Positions 35,573-46,000 of a DNA stretch of 64,000 nucleotides are shown here, piece after piece. Each line of letters opens with the position of its first letter. Within the stretch, counting starts at the first letter, position 1. Source of the DNA: Fodinibius sp036381435 (lineage in GTDB: Bacteria; Bacteroidota; Rhodothermia; Balneolales; Balneolaceae); contig DASVCW010000013.1 of assembly GCA_036381435.1 (NCBI GenBank), positions 1 to 64,000 on the forward strand. Reading direction: 5' to 3'. A model generated the notes under the pieces. That model was not told where the DNA came from, made no database searches, and worked only from the letters and a program-made list of their open reading frames with translations. A program made the translations under genes and the position numbers.

Positions 35573-35666
35573 TTCTTCATCCGGGTTCTTGCCCATCGAA
35601 GTTTTAACGTAGTTGGGCTGGGCTTGAAGCCGGATGAATGGATAAGGCAAAAGTTTTGCTCGTTCA

Positions 35667-35699
35667 CTCATCGGGCGGCGAAATCAGCCGCCTGATGAG
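35667..35699. repeat. Hairpin CTCATCGGGCGGC / GCCGCCTGATGAG
   Basis: Arms at 35667-35679 and 35687-35699 pair over 13 positions with one G-T wobble around a 7 nt loop. There is another weak inverted pair (TTCATCCGG / CCGGATGAA) just upstream at 35577-35638. No T-tract follows, so it looks like a repeat or attenuated terminator in the YrdC-YtxJ gap. Confidence 0.6.
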
Positions 35700-35738
35700 G
35701 ACAGGTTATTTTATTTTCACAAATGATAAAATCGATTT

Positions 35739-36128
35739 ATGGGATTATTAAACTCACTTAAAAACACTTTTTCAAGTGCAGAATTAGATATTTGGAGTAA
35801 AGTTTCCGAGAATTTTCAGTTAAATGATGTTCTGAAAGATTCGGAAAACCATCCACAGCTAATATACAAACACAGCAACCGTTGCAGTGTTTGTTTCTTT
35901 GCAAAGGCACAAATTGAAGGGAAGGGGGAAGAAATTAAAAGCTTAGCAGACTTACATTTTCTGAATGTGATTACATATCGCGGAATATCAAACAAAGTAG
36001 CCTCAGAATTGAATGTTCGGCATGAATCTCCACAAGCTATTCTAATTAATAAAGGAGAAGTGGTGTGGCATGCTTCTCACGGACAAGTTAAAGGAGATGC
36101 TGTTTTGGGTGAGCTGGAATTAATCTAA
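35739..36128 (+). CDS. YtxJ-like monothiol redox protein (bacillithiol system, DUF2847)
   Basis: A 129-residue thioredoxin-fold protein with the redox segment HSNRCSVCFFAKAQIE (CSVC at about residues 50-53) and the ASELNVRHESPQAILINKGEVVWHASHG part of the fold. YtxJ-type proteins are proposed bacilliredoxins removing bacillithiol mixed disulfides. Here the motif is CxxC-like, so thiol-disulfide exchange is plausible. No bacillithiol biosynthesis gene is in view. It stands alone. Confidence 0.82.
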   Translation: MGLLNSLKNTFSSAELDIWSKVSENFQLNDVLKDSENHPQLIYKHSNRCSVCFFAKAQIEGKGEEIKSLADLHFLNVITYRGISNKVASELNVRHESPQAILINKGEVVWHASHGQVKGDAVLGELELI

Positions 36129-36150
36129 AGCTCCCCATCTGGATGAACCA

Positions 36151-36195
36151 AGCTCTACCCGACGAAATAGGTCCAGGAGTGCAACTCCTTCATAG
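36151..36195. repeat. GGAGT/ACTCC-family dispersed repeat
   Basis: Contains the hairpin AGGAGTGCAACTCCT (36175-36189) preceded by AGCTCTACCCGACGAAATAGG. It is followed by the further inverted words GATCGAGATTTATCTCGAT (36229-36247) and TGTAGCTC...GAGCTACAAAC (36262-36294). The whole 178 bp gap before mtnA is repeat material. Confidence 0.55.
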
Positions 36196-36305
36196 TGTTA
36201 GGAATGGGTCTGTCTTTACAATTATGTAGATCGAGATTTATCTCGATAAGATGCTTCTGTGTTTGTAGCTCAACATAAATATCGAGCTACAAACCTTGTC
36301 TTGCG

Positions 36306-37358
36306 TTACCCAAAAAGCTCCTTAAAACCCTTATCAAAAGGCGGCTCGATTATGCCTTTTTCGGTGATGAAAGCCGTGATAAATTTATAGGGCGTTACGT
36401 CAAAAGCAGGATTGTAGGTTTCTGCTTTCTTAGGTGCTACATGAGAGCCGTTGAAGTGAGTAATTTCGTCCCCTTCACGTTCTTCGAGGGGAATATTATT
36501 ACCGTTTTCTAACTTCATATCAACAGTTGAGAGAGGAGCAGCTACATAAAAAGGAATATCGTTTTCGTTGGCAAGTACAGCAAGAGGATAGGTTCCGATT
36601 TTGTTAGCGGTATCTCCGTTGGCAGTGATGCGGTCAGCACCGACAATTACCAAATCTACTTCACCACTCTGCATGAGTGCGCCGGCAGCTGAGTCAGTAA
36701 TGAGTTTCATTGGAATCCCGGCATTCATCAGTTCCCAGGAAGTGAGACGTGCGCCCTGTAAGAGGGGACGTGTTTCATCCACCCAGACCTGAACTTTATT
36801 GCCCCTTTCATGGGCATGAAAAATCACCGAAAGGGCAGTGCCATACTGTCCCGTAGCCAGGCTTCCGGTATTGCAGTGAGTTAGAATTTTGGCCTTTTTT
36901 TTGACCAGTTCAATCCCGTTTTCGCCAATTTTCTTACAAACCCTTTTGTCTTCATCGTGAATGGTTTGAGCCGTTTTCAGGATAATTTCCTTAATCTCAG
37001 AAATATCTTTGTCTTTGTGGGCCTGAACAGTGCTTTTGATCCGGTCCAGGGCCCACTTTAGATTTATGGCAGTGGGACGGGCTGTTTCCAGGTATTCGGC
37101 CACTCGTTTTACTTCAACCCAAAAGCTCTGGAATGAATTTTCGGGCAAATCTTTGATCCCAAGATAAAATCCATAACCTGCCGCGATACCAATAGCGGGG
37201 GCGCCGCGGACTCGCAACTTTTTAATGCTTTCCCACATACGTCCCACATCACGAATATCAGTATAAACTTCGCGTTTCGGGAGATAAGTTTGATCGATGA
37301 TTCTTACATGATCATCACGCCATTCGATAGATTGAATCGCGGTATCGGTGTTGGCCAT
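36306..37358 (-). CDS. mtnA: S-methyl-5-thioribose-1-phosphate isomerase
   Basis: Isomerises 5-methylthioribose-1-phosphate to the ribulose form in methionine salvage. Motifs: KLRVRGAPAIGIAAGYGF near residue 42, THCNTGSLATGQYGTAL with the catalytic Cys near 155, and VVGADRITANGDTANKIGTYPLA with the catalytic Asp near 235. It has about 350 residues. I chose the ATG at 37358 (MANTDTAIQ) over an upstream TTG. No other mtn genes are adjacent, so the salvage pathway is split. eIF2B-like relatives exist, but the motifs fit MtnA. Confidence 0.93.
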   Translation of the reverse strand: MANTDTAIQSIEWRDDHVRIIDQTYLPKREVYTDIRDVGRMWESIKKLRVRGAPAIGIAAGYGFYLGIKDLPENSFQSFWVEVKRVAEYLETARPTAINLKWALDRIKSTVQAHKDKDISEIKEIILKTAQTIHDEDKRVCKKIGENGIELVKKKAKILTHCNTGSLATGQYGTALSVIFHAHERGNKVQVWVDETRPLLQGARLTSWELMNAGIPMKLITDSAAGALMQSGEVDLVIVGADRITANGDTANKIGTYPLAVLANENDIPFYVAAPLSTVDMKLENGNNIPLEEREGDEITHFNGSHVAPKKAETYNPAFDVTPYKFITAFITEKGIIEPPFDKGFKELFG

Positions 37359-37380
37359 AAGATGATTTTTGGTTTTTAGC

Positions 37381-37558
37381 AATCAGCACTCAGCACTCAG
37401 CTGTCAGCTTTCAGTTTGTTTTCTTTGTGTTGTTTTCAATTTCTTGCGCCCTTTGCGGTTTCTCCTTTTACTAACCGCAAAGAAACGCAGAGTTTACGCA
37501 AGGTTCGCAAAGAGTTATTAGCCTAAAATTCATAATTCAAAACTTACCATTCAAAATT
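37381..37558. repeat. Repeat-filled gap: AATCAGCACTCAGC words and a CTTTGCGGTT hairpin
   Basis: Tandem-like words (CAGCACTCAGCACTCAG) occur at 37384-37405. A perfect 10 bp inverted pair follows, CTTTGCGGTT (37451-37460) and AACCGCAAAG (37473-37482), then a TTCATAATTCAAAAC word block at 37528-37558. This is not coding. The whole mtnA-ggt gap is made of dispersed repeat families. Confidence 0.6.
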
Positions 37559-39256
37559 CTAATACCCTTCTGCAGTACCATTCCCGCGCGGGTCGGCAGC
37601 GCCGTGTCTTAGACCTTCTTCATCAACATAAATGATATGTGCTCGTCCCACGCCATAGGTTTCAGCCAAATTATGTCCTTTTTCTTTGAGCAATTCCTGA
37701 GTATCGGGGCTCAGTCCGAACTCTTCGAAATAAAGCTTGTCCGGCATCCACTGATGGTGAAACCGGGGGGCTGAAATAGCTTGCCCGGGCTTCATTTCAA
37801 AGACTGCTAAATTCAAAAAGTTGTGTAATGTTGCCGTAATAATGCGAGGTCCGCCGGCGGCACCTAATACCATTCGCACTTCACCATTTTTGGTGACGAT
37901 AGTGGGAGACATGCTACTCAGCATCCGCTTGCCGGGTTCTATGGAATTGGCCTTACCCTGAATGAGACCGAACATATTCGGTTCGCCCGGTTCGGCGGTG
38001 AAATCATCCATTTCATTGTTGAGAAAAAATCCTGCGCCACTGACCGCTACCTTACTTCCAAAATTGCCGTTAAGTGTGGTAGTTACCGAAACCGCATTTC
38101 CGTCTTTATCAACAATCGAAAAGTGGGTGGTTTCGGTTGATTCAGTGAAAGAGGGAATTTCACCGTGTGCAAATTCATCACTGTCGGTAGCATGATTCCA
38201 GTTAAAACTTTCCATTCGCTCTTTGCTATATTCATCATTGAGCAGTTTTTGACGGGGAATTTCCACAAAGTCGGGATCACCCATAAAATAAGCCCGATCG
38301 GCAAAAGCTCTACGCATGGCTTCGGTAACAAGATGGACATATTTTGCGGAATTAAAACCGAGCTCTTTCAAATTATAAGGCTTAAGCATATCCAGAATCT
38401 GGTGGATAGCGATGCTTCCACTGCTGGGCGGTGGCATGATATAGAGTGTGTATCCCCGAAAGGTTGCTTCCACCGGCTCCCGCCAGACGCTGCGATATTC
38501 TTCAAGGTCCTCATAAGAAATAATGCCTCCCTGCTGGCGCATTTCCTGAACAATAAGATCGGCGGTTTTGCCCGAGTAAAATCCATCACGACCAAACCAG
38601 GCAATGCGCCGTAAGGTTGCGGCTAAATCTTTTTGTACAAACAGGTCACCTTCTTCCCATTTTTCACCATCTTTGCGAGTAAAATATTGAGCCGAGCCAT
38701 CATACTTTTCAAAAGCATTAGTGTATTCATTGAGAATATTGGCCTGTGTCCACGATAACCGGTAACCGTTTTCTGCCAGATCAATAGCCGGCTGCAGTAC
38801 GGTTTCCAGGGGCAGGCGGCCGTATCTTTTGAGAGCTTTAACCATGCCGTCAACGGTGCCCGGAACGCCTACCGCCAAAGCACCTCTGCGGCTTAAATGA
38901 GGTACATATTCCCCATTTCGGATGTACATATCACGGCCCGCTTCAAGGGGAGCGCGTTCCCGAAAATCCAGCGTTGTGTTGGTCCCGTCAGCCATGTGGA
39001 TGACCATAAATCCACCGCCTCCGAGGTTACCTGCGCGGGGGAGAGTTACAGCAAGGGCAAATTGAACGGCAACAGCGGCATCAACAGCATTTCCTCCCTG
39101 TTGCAGGATTTGCTTTCCCACCAGAGATGCTCGTTCTTCACCCGTTACAACAACGGCATTTTCATAAGATTTGGCCCAGCCTGCCTGGGCATATGTTTCA
39201 GTCGAAGGGGATATCAGGAGTAGGAAAAGGGCAAAAAAAGGAATCAAATATTTCAT
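37559..39256 (-). CDS. ggt: Gamma-glutamyltranspeptidase
   Basis: An exported Ntn-hydrolase that transfers or hydrolyses the gamma-glutamyl group of glutathione and related peptides. It has a signal peptide (LIPFFALFLLLISPSTETYAQ). The proenzyme is predicted to be self-cleaved before Thr376 in TETTHFSIVDKDGNAVSVT. Substrate-site markers are DFRERAP, SGAGFFLNNEMDDF, SSMSPTIV and GAAGGPRIITATLHN. The 565 residues are normal. Monocistronic, since xerD ends with its own terminator upstream. Confidence 0.95.
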   Translation of the reverse strand: MKYLIPFFALFLLLISPSTETYAQAGWAKSYENAVVVTGEERASLVGKQILQQGGNAVDAAVAVQFALAVTLPRAGNLGGGGFMVIHMADGTNTTLDFRERAPLEAGRDMYIRNGEYVPHLSRRGALAVGVPGTVDGMVKALKRYGRLPLETVLQPAIDLAENGYRLSWTQANILNEYTNAFEKYDGSAQYFTRKDGEKWEEGDLFVQKDLAATLRRIAWFGRDGFYSGKTADLIVQEMRQQGGIISYEDLEEYRSVWREPVEATFRGYTLYIMPPPSSGSIAIHQILDMLKPYNLKELGFNSAKYVHLVTEAMRRAFADRAYFMGDPDFVEIPRQKLLNDEYSKERMESFNWNHATDSDEFAHGEIPSFTESTETTHFSIVDKDGNAVSVTTTLNGNFGSKVAVSGAGFFLNNEMDDFTAEPGEPNMFGLIQGKANSIEPGKRMLSSMSPTIVTKNGEVRMVLGAAGGPRIITATLHNFLNLAVFEMKPGQAISAPRFHHQWMPDKLYFEEFGLSPDTQELLKEKGHNLAETYGVGRAHIIYVDEEGLRHGAADPRGNGTAEGY

Positions 39257-39357
39257 AAACCGGCAGTGTTTTTGGACTAATATATAAAAAACTCATGCAT
39301 TAGCAAGGCAGGGTCGAATGTTTTTACGTTTGTTTTAAGGAATGGTAGATGGAGGAC

Positions 39358-39397
39358 GAAAAAGCTTTACTAAACTTTTTTGAAGTTTAGTAAAGCT
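39358..39397 (-). terminator. Rho-independent terminator of xerD
   Basis: A perfect 15 bp inverted pair, AGCTTTACTAAACTT (39363-39377) and AAGTTTAGTAAAGCT (39383-39397), with a 5 nt loop. On the minus strand the stem is followed by TTTTTC. It sits just beyond the xerD stop. Confidence 0.85.
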
Positions 39398-39403
39398 GTG
39401 ATG

Positions 39404-40312
39404 TTACGCGCGAGGATGAAATTCTTTATGTATCTGGTGCAGCAGGGAGCGGTCAACGTGGGTGTAAATTTCGGTGGTGATGATGGAAGCATGCCCCAGC
39501 ATTTCCTGCACGGCACGAAGGTCAGCACCGCCTTCTAAAAGATGAGTAGCAAAAGAATGACGGAAGATATGCGGATAGACGTTTTTCTTGATTCCCGCCC
39601 GCTCAGCCGCATCATTTGCAATATTCCAGACGCTCATTCTCGAAAGTGGCCCGCCGCGCTGATTTAAAAAGAGCTTGTTTTCCGCTTTATGCGGATTTTC
39701 ATCATTCTTAAACTTAGGCCTTACCATTTCAAGATAATGCTCCAGCGCCGACTGAGCGATTTCTCCCACCGGGACCAGCCGTTCTTTATTTCCTTTACCC
39801 ACTACGCGAATGAAACCGATCTCAAAAAAAAGATTATCGGGTTCGAGATTCGTAAGTTCGCTGACCCTCATACCGGTGGCATAGAGTGTTTCCAGAATGG
39901 CCGCATTTCGAATTCCGGCATCGGTTTCGCGATTTGGAACATCAATCATTGCTGAAACTTCTTGAGGGTTAAGGATTTCAGGAAGTTTTTTGGCTTTTTT
40001 CGGCAGTTCAACCAGTTCGGCGGGATTCGCTTTTGCAATGCCTTCTACAACGGCAAATTCATGAAATCCCCTAATGCTCGAAATGTTGCGGGCAATTGAG
40101 CTTACTGAAAGTTCCATTGCCGAGAGTTCTTCTAGATATTGCTCAATATGCTGCAGGGTGATGCCTGATAAGTCGCGGATAACCAGGTCTTTTGAAAGAA
40201 ACTTAAGGTATCGCTGCAGGTCATTTTTATAAGAAACAACAGAATTTTCGGAGAGGCTTTTTTCCAGCTTTATAAACTGCAGGTAGCGCTGTAATTCCTG
40301 TTGATAATGCAT
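39404..40312 (-). CDS. xerD: Site-specific tyrosine recombinase XerD
   Basis: Resolves chromosome dimers at dif with XerC. It has an N-terminal SAM-like core-binding domain (YLQFIKLEKSLSENSVVSYKNDLQRYL) and a catalytic domain. The catalytic residues are Arg in YATGMRVSEL, Lys in VVGKGNKERLVPVG, His-x-x-Arg in HIFRHSFATHLLEGGADLRAVQEMLGHA and nucleophile Tyr in TTEIYTHV. The ATG at 40312 (MHYQQELQ) was chosen; an earlier start would overlap the HD gene. At about 302 residues with a clean housekeeping layout, it is XerD rather than a phage integrase. Confidence 0.92.
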   Translation of the reverse strand: MHYQQELQRYLQFIKLEKSLSENSVVSYKNDLQRYLKFLSKDLVIRDLSGITLQHIEQYLEELSAMELSVSSIARNISSIRGFHEFAVVEGIAKANPAELVELPKKAKKLPEILNPQEVSAMIDVPNRETDAGIRNAAILETLYATGMRVSELTNLEPDNLFFEIGFIRVVGKGNKERLVPVGEIAQSALEHYLEMVRPKFKNDENPHKAENKLFLNQRGGPLSRMSVWNIANDAAERAGIKKNVYPHIFRHSFATHLLEGGADLRAVQEMLGHASIITTEIYTHVDRSLLHQIHKEFHPRA

Positions 40313-40319
40313 GAAGGGA

Positions 40320-42767
40320 TCAAGAATTATAATAGTCGTCAACCGGAGGGGTGCTTTCCGCATCCGGTCGGTTTTGAAGCGGCGGGCCTGATGCTTTCGC
40401 TTTTTTATCGGCTTTCTTTTTGGCTTTTCCTTTAGACCCTTTTTCTTCGTCTTCGGGATAGTCGACTCGGCTGTGGTAAATACCGACTAAAATATTCAGG
40501 AAAGTTTTTTTGATAGAGCTCAAATCTTGAAAGGTGAGCGGCGTTTTGCTGAGCTGCCCTTCATTCACCCGGTCGTCAATCATTTTATCTACCAAATTTT
40601 CAAGTTTTTGATAGTTAGGATCTTTCATGGCACGTGATGAAGCTTCAATACAGTCGGCTAACAGTAGAATACCTGTTTCTTTTGTTTGGGGCAGCGGCCC
40701 GTCGTAACGGAAATCTTCTTCACGAATTTCTTTCTTTTTCTTATCAGCCCGTTCCTTGGCTTTTTCCCAAAAGTATTTAATAAGTGTAGTGCCGTGGTGA
40801 GTACGGATAAAATCAATTACCGCTTCAGGCAGCCCGTGGTCTTCAGCCTTTTTAACGCCATTAGAAACATGCGCTTTGATTACAAGCGCACTCATCCGCG
40901 GTTTCAGTTTATCATGCTCATTGACTTCGGTTTGGTTTTCGGTAAAATATCCGGGATTGTCCATTTTACCGATGTCGTGATATAAACCGCCGACCCGGCA
41001 TAGAAGCCCGTTCGCGCGAATGGCACCGGCCGCTGCTTCCGCCAAATTAGAGACCTGCAGGCTGTGATGAAAGGTTCCTGGAGCTCTGGTCATCAATTCC
41101 CTTAACAAGGGGAGATTCGTATCACTGAGTTCAATAAGGGTGAAGTCGGTGGTAACTTTGAACGTTTTTTCGAATAGGAGAATCAGCGGATAAGTAAACA
41201 GAATGAAGATGGCGTTAATCACCACAAAAAACAGATCGCTGCCCAGCGCACCCCACCCATCCAAGGTTGTTAGGCTGAAGCCGATAATTACGGCGGCATA
41301 TGAAAGAAAAACGATGCCCGGTGTAGTGAAGAAAAACTGGGAGCGTTTTTTAATATCGCGAACCGAAAAAAGGCCGAGGCTACAGGCAACAGTTGTAGCT
41401 ACCACATATTCAAAATTATTTCCGGTGATGAGTCCTGTCAGCAGTGCCAATGTAATGGTTGATAATAAACCCACTCGAGAATCAAAAATGATGGTTAGTA
41501 TGATGGGGGCTACCGCAACGGGTACAATGTAGGGTGAAATATCATCGAATTCGTAAACCACCGAACTGCCCACACAAATTAAAGATATGGCCATGAGCAC
41601 GAGCAGCAGCATGGAATTATTTTTAAAAATCTGGCGCCGGTACAAATAAAGGTAAAAGAAAAAGATGGTAACAATAGCGATAATGATTAGCACATCACCT
41701 CCGTATCGTAGCCATCGTTCTAAATCGCTGGCATTTTGAGACCGCGCTTCTGCCAGGCTTTGCAGAATGTTGTATTTTTCCTGGGTGACGATATCACCAC
41801 GCCGGACAATTACCTGTCCCTGTGCGATAGCCCCTTTGGATGTTGAAATACCGGCGAGCGCTTCTTTGATATAAGCCTGTGTTTTTTCTTTATTATAAAT
41901 CAGGTTCGGCTGTATAACCTGATTAAAAATTTCAACACCTACATTGGCTATATCTTCATAATAGTTTCGGGAAAGGCGGTAGCGGGCATATTGGCGGGCT
42001 TCCGAAATGTCGCGAACATTAGCAAGACTAACAGTACGTTCGGTATGATCTTGTAAATCGCGCACAATAATTACATCGGTAGTTAGATCACCTTTGTTAA
42101 TATTGATAATGCCATCATTAAGCATATCATCAATCAATGCTTCAAGCTGCTCTTTTAAGTCATTGGCGATGAATGCATTGGTTGGGGCAGTTTTTGTAGT
42201 GGGTGAACGGTTTTCTGCTTGTACAGCGCTATAATTTTGAAACAAAGCTTTCCATGAATTATCAGAAAGGCTTAACGGTGACTGAATTTTAAGGCGGGCA
42301 ACCTCCATGCTGTCGTGACTTGCATATTGAGCCATACTTTGTTTTGCCTGCTGCCATTGCACATAACTTTCCATTATGGGCAGTAAGCTTTGAAAGAGAG
42401 AGTCTAAGCGGTCATCAATAGTAATTTCAACGTTATTATTGACATTAAAAATGGCAGGGGTAGACTCTCGAATCGTCTGTTTCTCTTCTTCAATTTGCTG
42501 CTCACTTTTCTGAATGGCAAAGGTGAAGGGGGCCGTGAGATCATCGGCGCGCCAAGGTTCTCCAATACTGTAATTGACAGGTTGCTTAAACGAAGCTTGG
42601 GGAACCGATAAGATGAGCACACCCACAAAACCGAATAAGATGAGGCTTCGGAGATACGTATTGTACTTTAACGAAGAAGTTTGCTCCTGTTTTTTCTTCT
42701 TTTCTCCGATTACCGGAGCCCCCTTGTGCTTTTTAGGAGCTAAACCCAGTTTTTCAAGAATATTCAT
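40320..42767 (-). CDS. 7TM-HD phosphodiesterase (PgpH-like, c-di-AMP)
   Basis: An 815-residue membrane protein: N-terminal TM (LRSLILFGFVGVLILSVPQ), a large extracytoplasmic domain (7TMR-HDED) to about residue 345, seven TM helices (about 350-540), and a cytosolic HD domain. The HD domain has FHHSLQVSNLAEAAAGAI, VGGLYHDIGKMDNPGYF near residue 612 and later FIRTHHGT. PgpH in Listeria hydrolyses c-di-AMP; that substrate is inferred here. A Lys/Glu/Ala-rich C-terminal tail is probably disordered. It is followed after 7 bp by xerD. Confidence 0.9.
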   Translation of the reverse strand: MNILEKLGLAPKKHKGAPVIGEKKKKQEQTSSLKYNTYLRSLILFGFVGVLILSVPQASFKQPVNYSIGEPWRADDLTAPFTFAIQKSEQQIEEEKQTIRESTPAIFNVNNNVEITIDDRLDSLFQSLLPIMESYVQWQQAKQSMAQYASHDSMEVARLKIQSPLSLSDNSWKALFQNYSAVQAENRSPTTKTAPTNAFIANDLKEQLEALIDDMLNDGIININKGDLTTDVIIVRDLQDHTERTVSLANVRDISEARQYARYRLSRNYYEDIANVGVEIFNQVIQPNLIYNKEKTQAYIKEALAGISTSKGAIAQGQVIVRRGDIVTQEKYNILQSLAEARSQNASDLERWLRYGGDVLIIIAIVTIFFFYLYLYRRQIFKNNSMLLLVLMAISLICVGSSVVYEFDDISPYIVPVAVAPIILTIIFDSRVGLLSTITLALLTGLITGNNFEYVVATTVACSLGLFSVRDIKKRSQFFFTTPGIVFLSYAAVIIGFSLTTLDGWGALGSDLFFVVINAIFILFTYPLILLFEKTFKVTTDFTLIELSDTNLPLLRELMTRAPGTFHHSLQVSNLAEAAAGAIRANGLLCRVGGLYHDIGKMDNPGYFTENQTEVNEHDKLKPRMSALVIKAHVSNGVKKAEDHGLPEAVIDFIRTHHGTTLIKYFWEKAKERADKKKKEIREEDFRYDGPLPQTKETGILLLADCIEASSRAMKDPNYQKLENLVDKMIDDRVNEGQLSKTPLTFQDLSSIKKTFLNILVGIYHSRVDYPEDEEKGSKGKAKKKADKKAKASGPPLQNRPDAESTPPVDDYYNS

Positions 42768-43089
42768 AATAAAATTACCAGTCTGTCTTTCGGCAATAAA
42801 CCTAAATAGACATTAAATAGTTTAAACAAAATACTTCTATTATGAAATTATACCAACCGATAATCATATTTACCAAAAAGTTAGGAAAATTCTAATATTG
42901 ATTAGACTAATAAATATAAAAAAATATAAGCTGGTAAACTGTAATAACTTTATTGTAATAACTAGAACGGGGAAGATTAACTTAAATATATATTATAATT
43001 TTTTTAAAAAGATCATTGGAAATGCTATTCAGTAAAAAGTTTCTTATTTAGAAGAAAGAGAGGACTGATAAATTTAAAATTAAAACACT
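42768..43089. other. AT-rich intergenic region upstream of the ATPase-nuclease gene
   Basis: This 322 bp gap is visibly richer in A and T than the surrounding housekeeping DNA, with runs such as AATATAAAAAAATATAA. It has no coding frame worth reporting. It should contain the divergent promoters of the HD gene and of the large accessory gene. Two copies of the motif TGTAATAACT lie within it, at 42940-42949 and 42954-42963; a third copy is beyond the downstream gene. Confidence 0.6.
42938..42966 (+). repeat. Left copies of the TGTAATAACT flanking repeat
   Basis: ACTGTAATAACT (42938-42949) preceded by GTAA, and TGTAATAACTAGA (42954-42966), occur almost in tandem upstream of the accessory gene. 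The 13-mer TGTAATAACTAGA recurs exactly at 46464-46476, after the gene. This could be a transposition or integration scar, or a regulator-binding motif. Confidence 0.6.
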
Positions 43090-46000
43090 ATGCCTGTAAC
43101 TATTCAAAACGGAGTGCAAAAGGACGATCTCGATGTTAGAAAAGGTCAAAGGTTAGTCGATAACAATGCCCAAGAAATTTTTAAAAAGCTCAAGGAGTTA
43201 GAAAACGAGCCTAAGCATCAAAGACGATGGATTTGGGAGTTATTGCAAAATGCGAAAGATACCTCAAGTGATAAACCAGTAAATATAGAAATTTGTTGGG
43301 ATGGGCAAGATCTTACTTTTTCTCATAATGGAGAAAACTTTTCAAAAGATGAAATTATTCATTTGATTTATCATGGATCCTCCAAGAGAGAAGATGAGGG
43401 CAAAACAGGGAAGTATGGAACTGGTTTTATGACAACACATCTATTGTCAAAAAGGGTAAAAGTTACTGGTAAAGTTAGAGAACTTGAATCCTTTAATTTT
43501 ACTCTTGATCGTTCAGGTAATAATGCAGAGGAAATATCTTTGGCATTAGAGCAATCATGGGAAGATTTCAAAAAGTCTTTAAAACCAAGACCGGATAAAT
43601 CTAATGAGGATAAAACAACTTTCACTTATCTAAATTTATCTCCAGAAGGGGCCGAAACTGTTCACAAAGTAATATCTCAAGCTACATCGCTCATTCCTCC
43701 TGTTTTAGTATTTGTTAATAATATAGAAAAGATAAAAATTGATAATAAAGGGGATACAGTTATTTATGAGCGATTGAGCTTCAGTAAATCAAACAAAGTA
43801 AGTATTGTTAAAAAACAAGTTAATGGAGAAGAGTTAGTTTATAGTTATGTGAAGAGAGATTTAGTTGATGGTAAAATTGCCATACCATTAAATAATGAAG
43901 ACAAACTCATTAAGTTAGGAGACGAGATACCTCGATTTTTTATAGGATTTCCACTCATCGGAACTGAAAAAGTTCCTCTGCCTTTTCTTGTGCATAGTCA
44001 ATCATTTGAACCTTCTTCTGAGAGGGAAAAATTATGGCTTGGAGCTAAAGCTACTGATGAATCAAAAGTTAATAAGAAAATTCTTTCAAGCGCCTTCCAG
44101 GAATATTTGCTATTAACAGATAAGTTATTAGAAGAAGATGTTGAAAATAGGCATTTCTTAGCTAATATGGGAGTTATGCCAGAATTAGATTGGTTGGATA
44201 AAGATTGGTACTTAGAGCAAATGGAAAATCTTATTGATGAGCTTGATAAGCGTTCCTTTGTAAAAAATTGCTTAAATGAATTTATTCCTTTAGGTAATTC
44301 AAAGGTTCCGTGTTCACCGGGAAGAAAGGAAGATAATGAAGCAATAGAGACATGGACTTTAGCTTCAATGTTGAAGCCTGAAAAAACGCCAGAAGAGAGG
44401 TTATCTTCTTATTGGCGTAAAGTAATAAGCGATAGAGAAACCTTGAGCAACGAAGTACATTATGCCGCTTTTACTTTAGAAGATATTTGTAGAGAAATTC
44501 ATAACCTTCCTAATAAAAAATTAGATGATCTAAGATTGGAAGAATTAGATCCCCTAAGCTTTATTTGTCAGTTAGTCCAATGTCTGGAAAATCATAAAAA
44601 AGAATCATTGTGGAACGAGAATGGCATATTACCTAACCAAGCGGGGCAATTAAAGAAAGCGGGTGATTTGGAACAGGAAAATCTAAAGGATTCAAAGAGA
44701 GTTGGAGAAGACTTGAAAGATATTTCGCATAAGTTAGGGATACCAATTAGGGAAACTCTTCTACATCCTAAAATAGAAATTCATTCAAATAATCATCGGT
44801 TACGAGTAAAAAGTAAACAAGAAGTTATTGCAGAAGTACTAAAAGAAGTAAGAGAAAAGAAAGAAGATCAAACTGAGGAAGAGCTTGAAGGAAATTTAGA
44901 ACTACTAAAATGGTTATTGCAAAATGAGCAATATAGTGTTTTACCAGGGTACCCTGTAAAGATGCTTAGTGGAAAATGGAAAACACTTCAACAAGAATCA
45001 GAGCACATCTTCTTATGCCCACCCGATATTTGGCGTCAAAACTTCCAGCCTTTTTATGAGCTATTCCCTGATGATTATATCCTTTCAAAACAGTACTCAT
45101 ATATTTTTAAAGATCAGGAAATCTTAGATAAAGCCTCAAAACAAAAATGGGTATTAAAAGACCCATTATACATAAAGGATGATAAGTTAAAGGAAGATGA
45201 AATCTTTAAGATTGCAACTAAGAAGGAGGGTAAGGAATTATTAACCAAGTCCGAAGATGAAGAATGGCAAATGGTAGAGTCTATTTCGTTTAGCCAAATT
45301 GCCTTTCTAAATTTTCCTCAAGACAAAAGTGTAATAGATTTGGCTCGAGGAGCTAAAAAGCGTACCTCACAACTCTTAGAATTCATTGTAGAGGGTCTTT
45401 TAAAGGAAGATAGATATGGATTTGAATCAAAATCAATTAGGATTGAAAATGATTCTGAAAACCAGGAAAGTATTGAAATTTATCCGAGTCGTTGGCTTTT
45501 GGAATTAAAAAGTCGGAAATGGGTTAAAGCTCAAACAGGTAACAAAGGTGAACAACCTGCTGTAGAGAGTTTATCACCTTATTTTCAAGACAAGGACTTA
45601 AGTTCAGCTTTGAGAAGAAATGAAGTTTTTCGGTTCCTTCATTTTTTAGGACTTGAAGTTGGTGGTCTTCTAAGAAACCTTCGAACAGGAGATGAAGAGG
45701 AGCGAATAGCATGGGATCAATCTTATGTATCCATTTTAATGAATGATAAACTTACACCTCAAAAGATAAGTAACATCTTATCAGATGAGGATTTTATAAA
45801 AGAATATGATGAGAAAAAGAAGCAAAAAGAAAAAATGGAGGAGAATCAAATAGTTGGCAAGGCAGTTGAAAAAGCGTTTGTGGAAGCTTTCGAATCAGTA
45901 GAAGGATATAGTATAAAAAGAGAGCCAATAGGTAGTGACTATGAAATTGAATGCGATTATTTGCATAAACTACTTTTAAATAGTAAAAATAAAGAAAACT

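Noticed and set aside
38165..38614. A 149-codon plus-strand frame inside ggt
   Set aside because: Shadow of gamma-glutamyltranspeptidase; the sense protein explains the sequence.
39404..40312. Considered a phage or island integrase next to the accessory segment
   Set aside because: The sequence is a complete housekeeping XerD type with its own terminator, sits beside housekeeping genes and is not adjacent to the tRNA.
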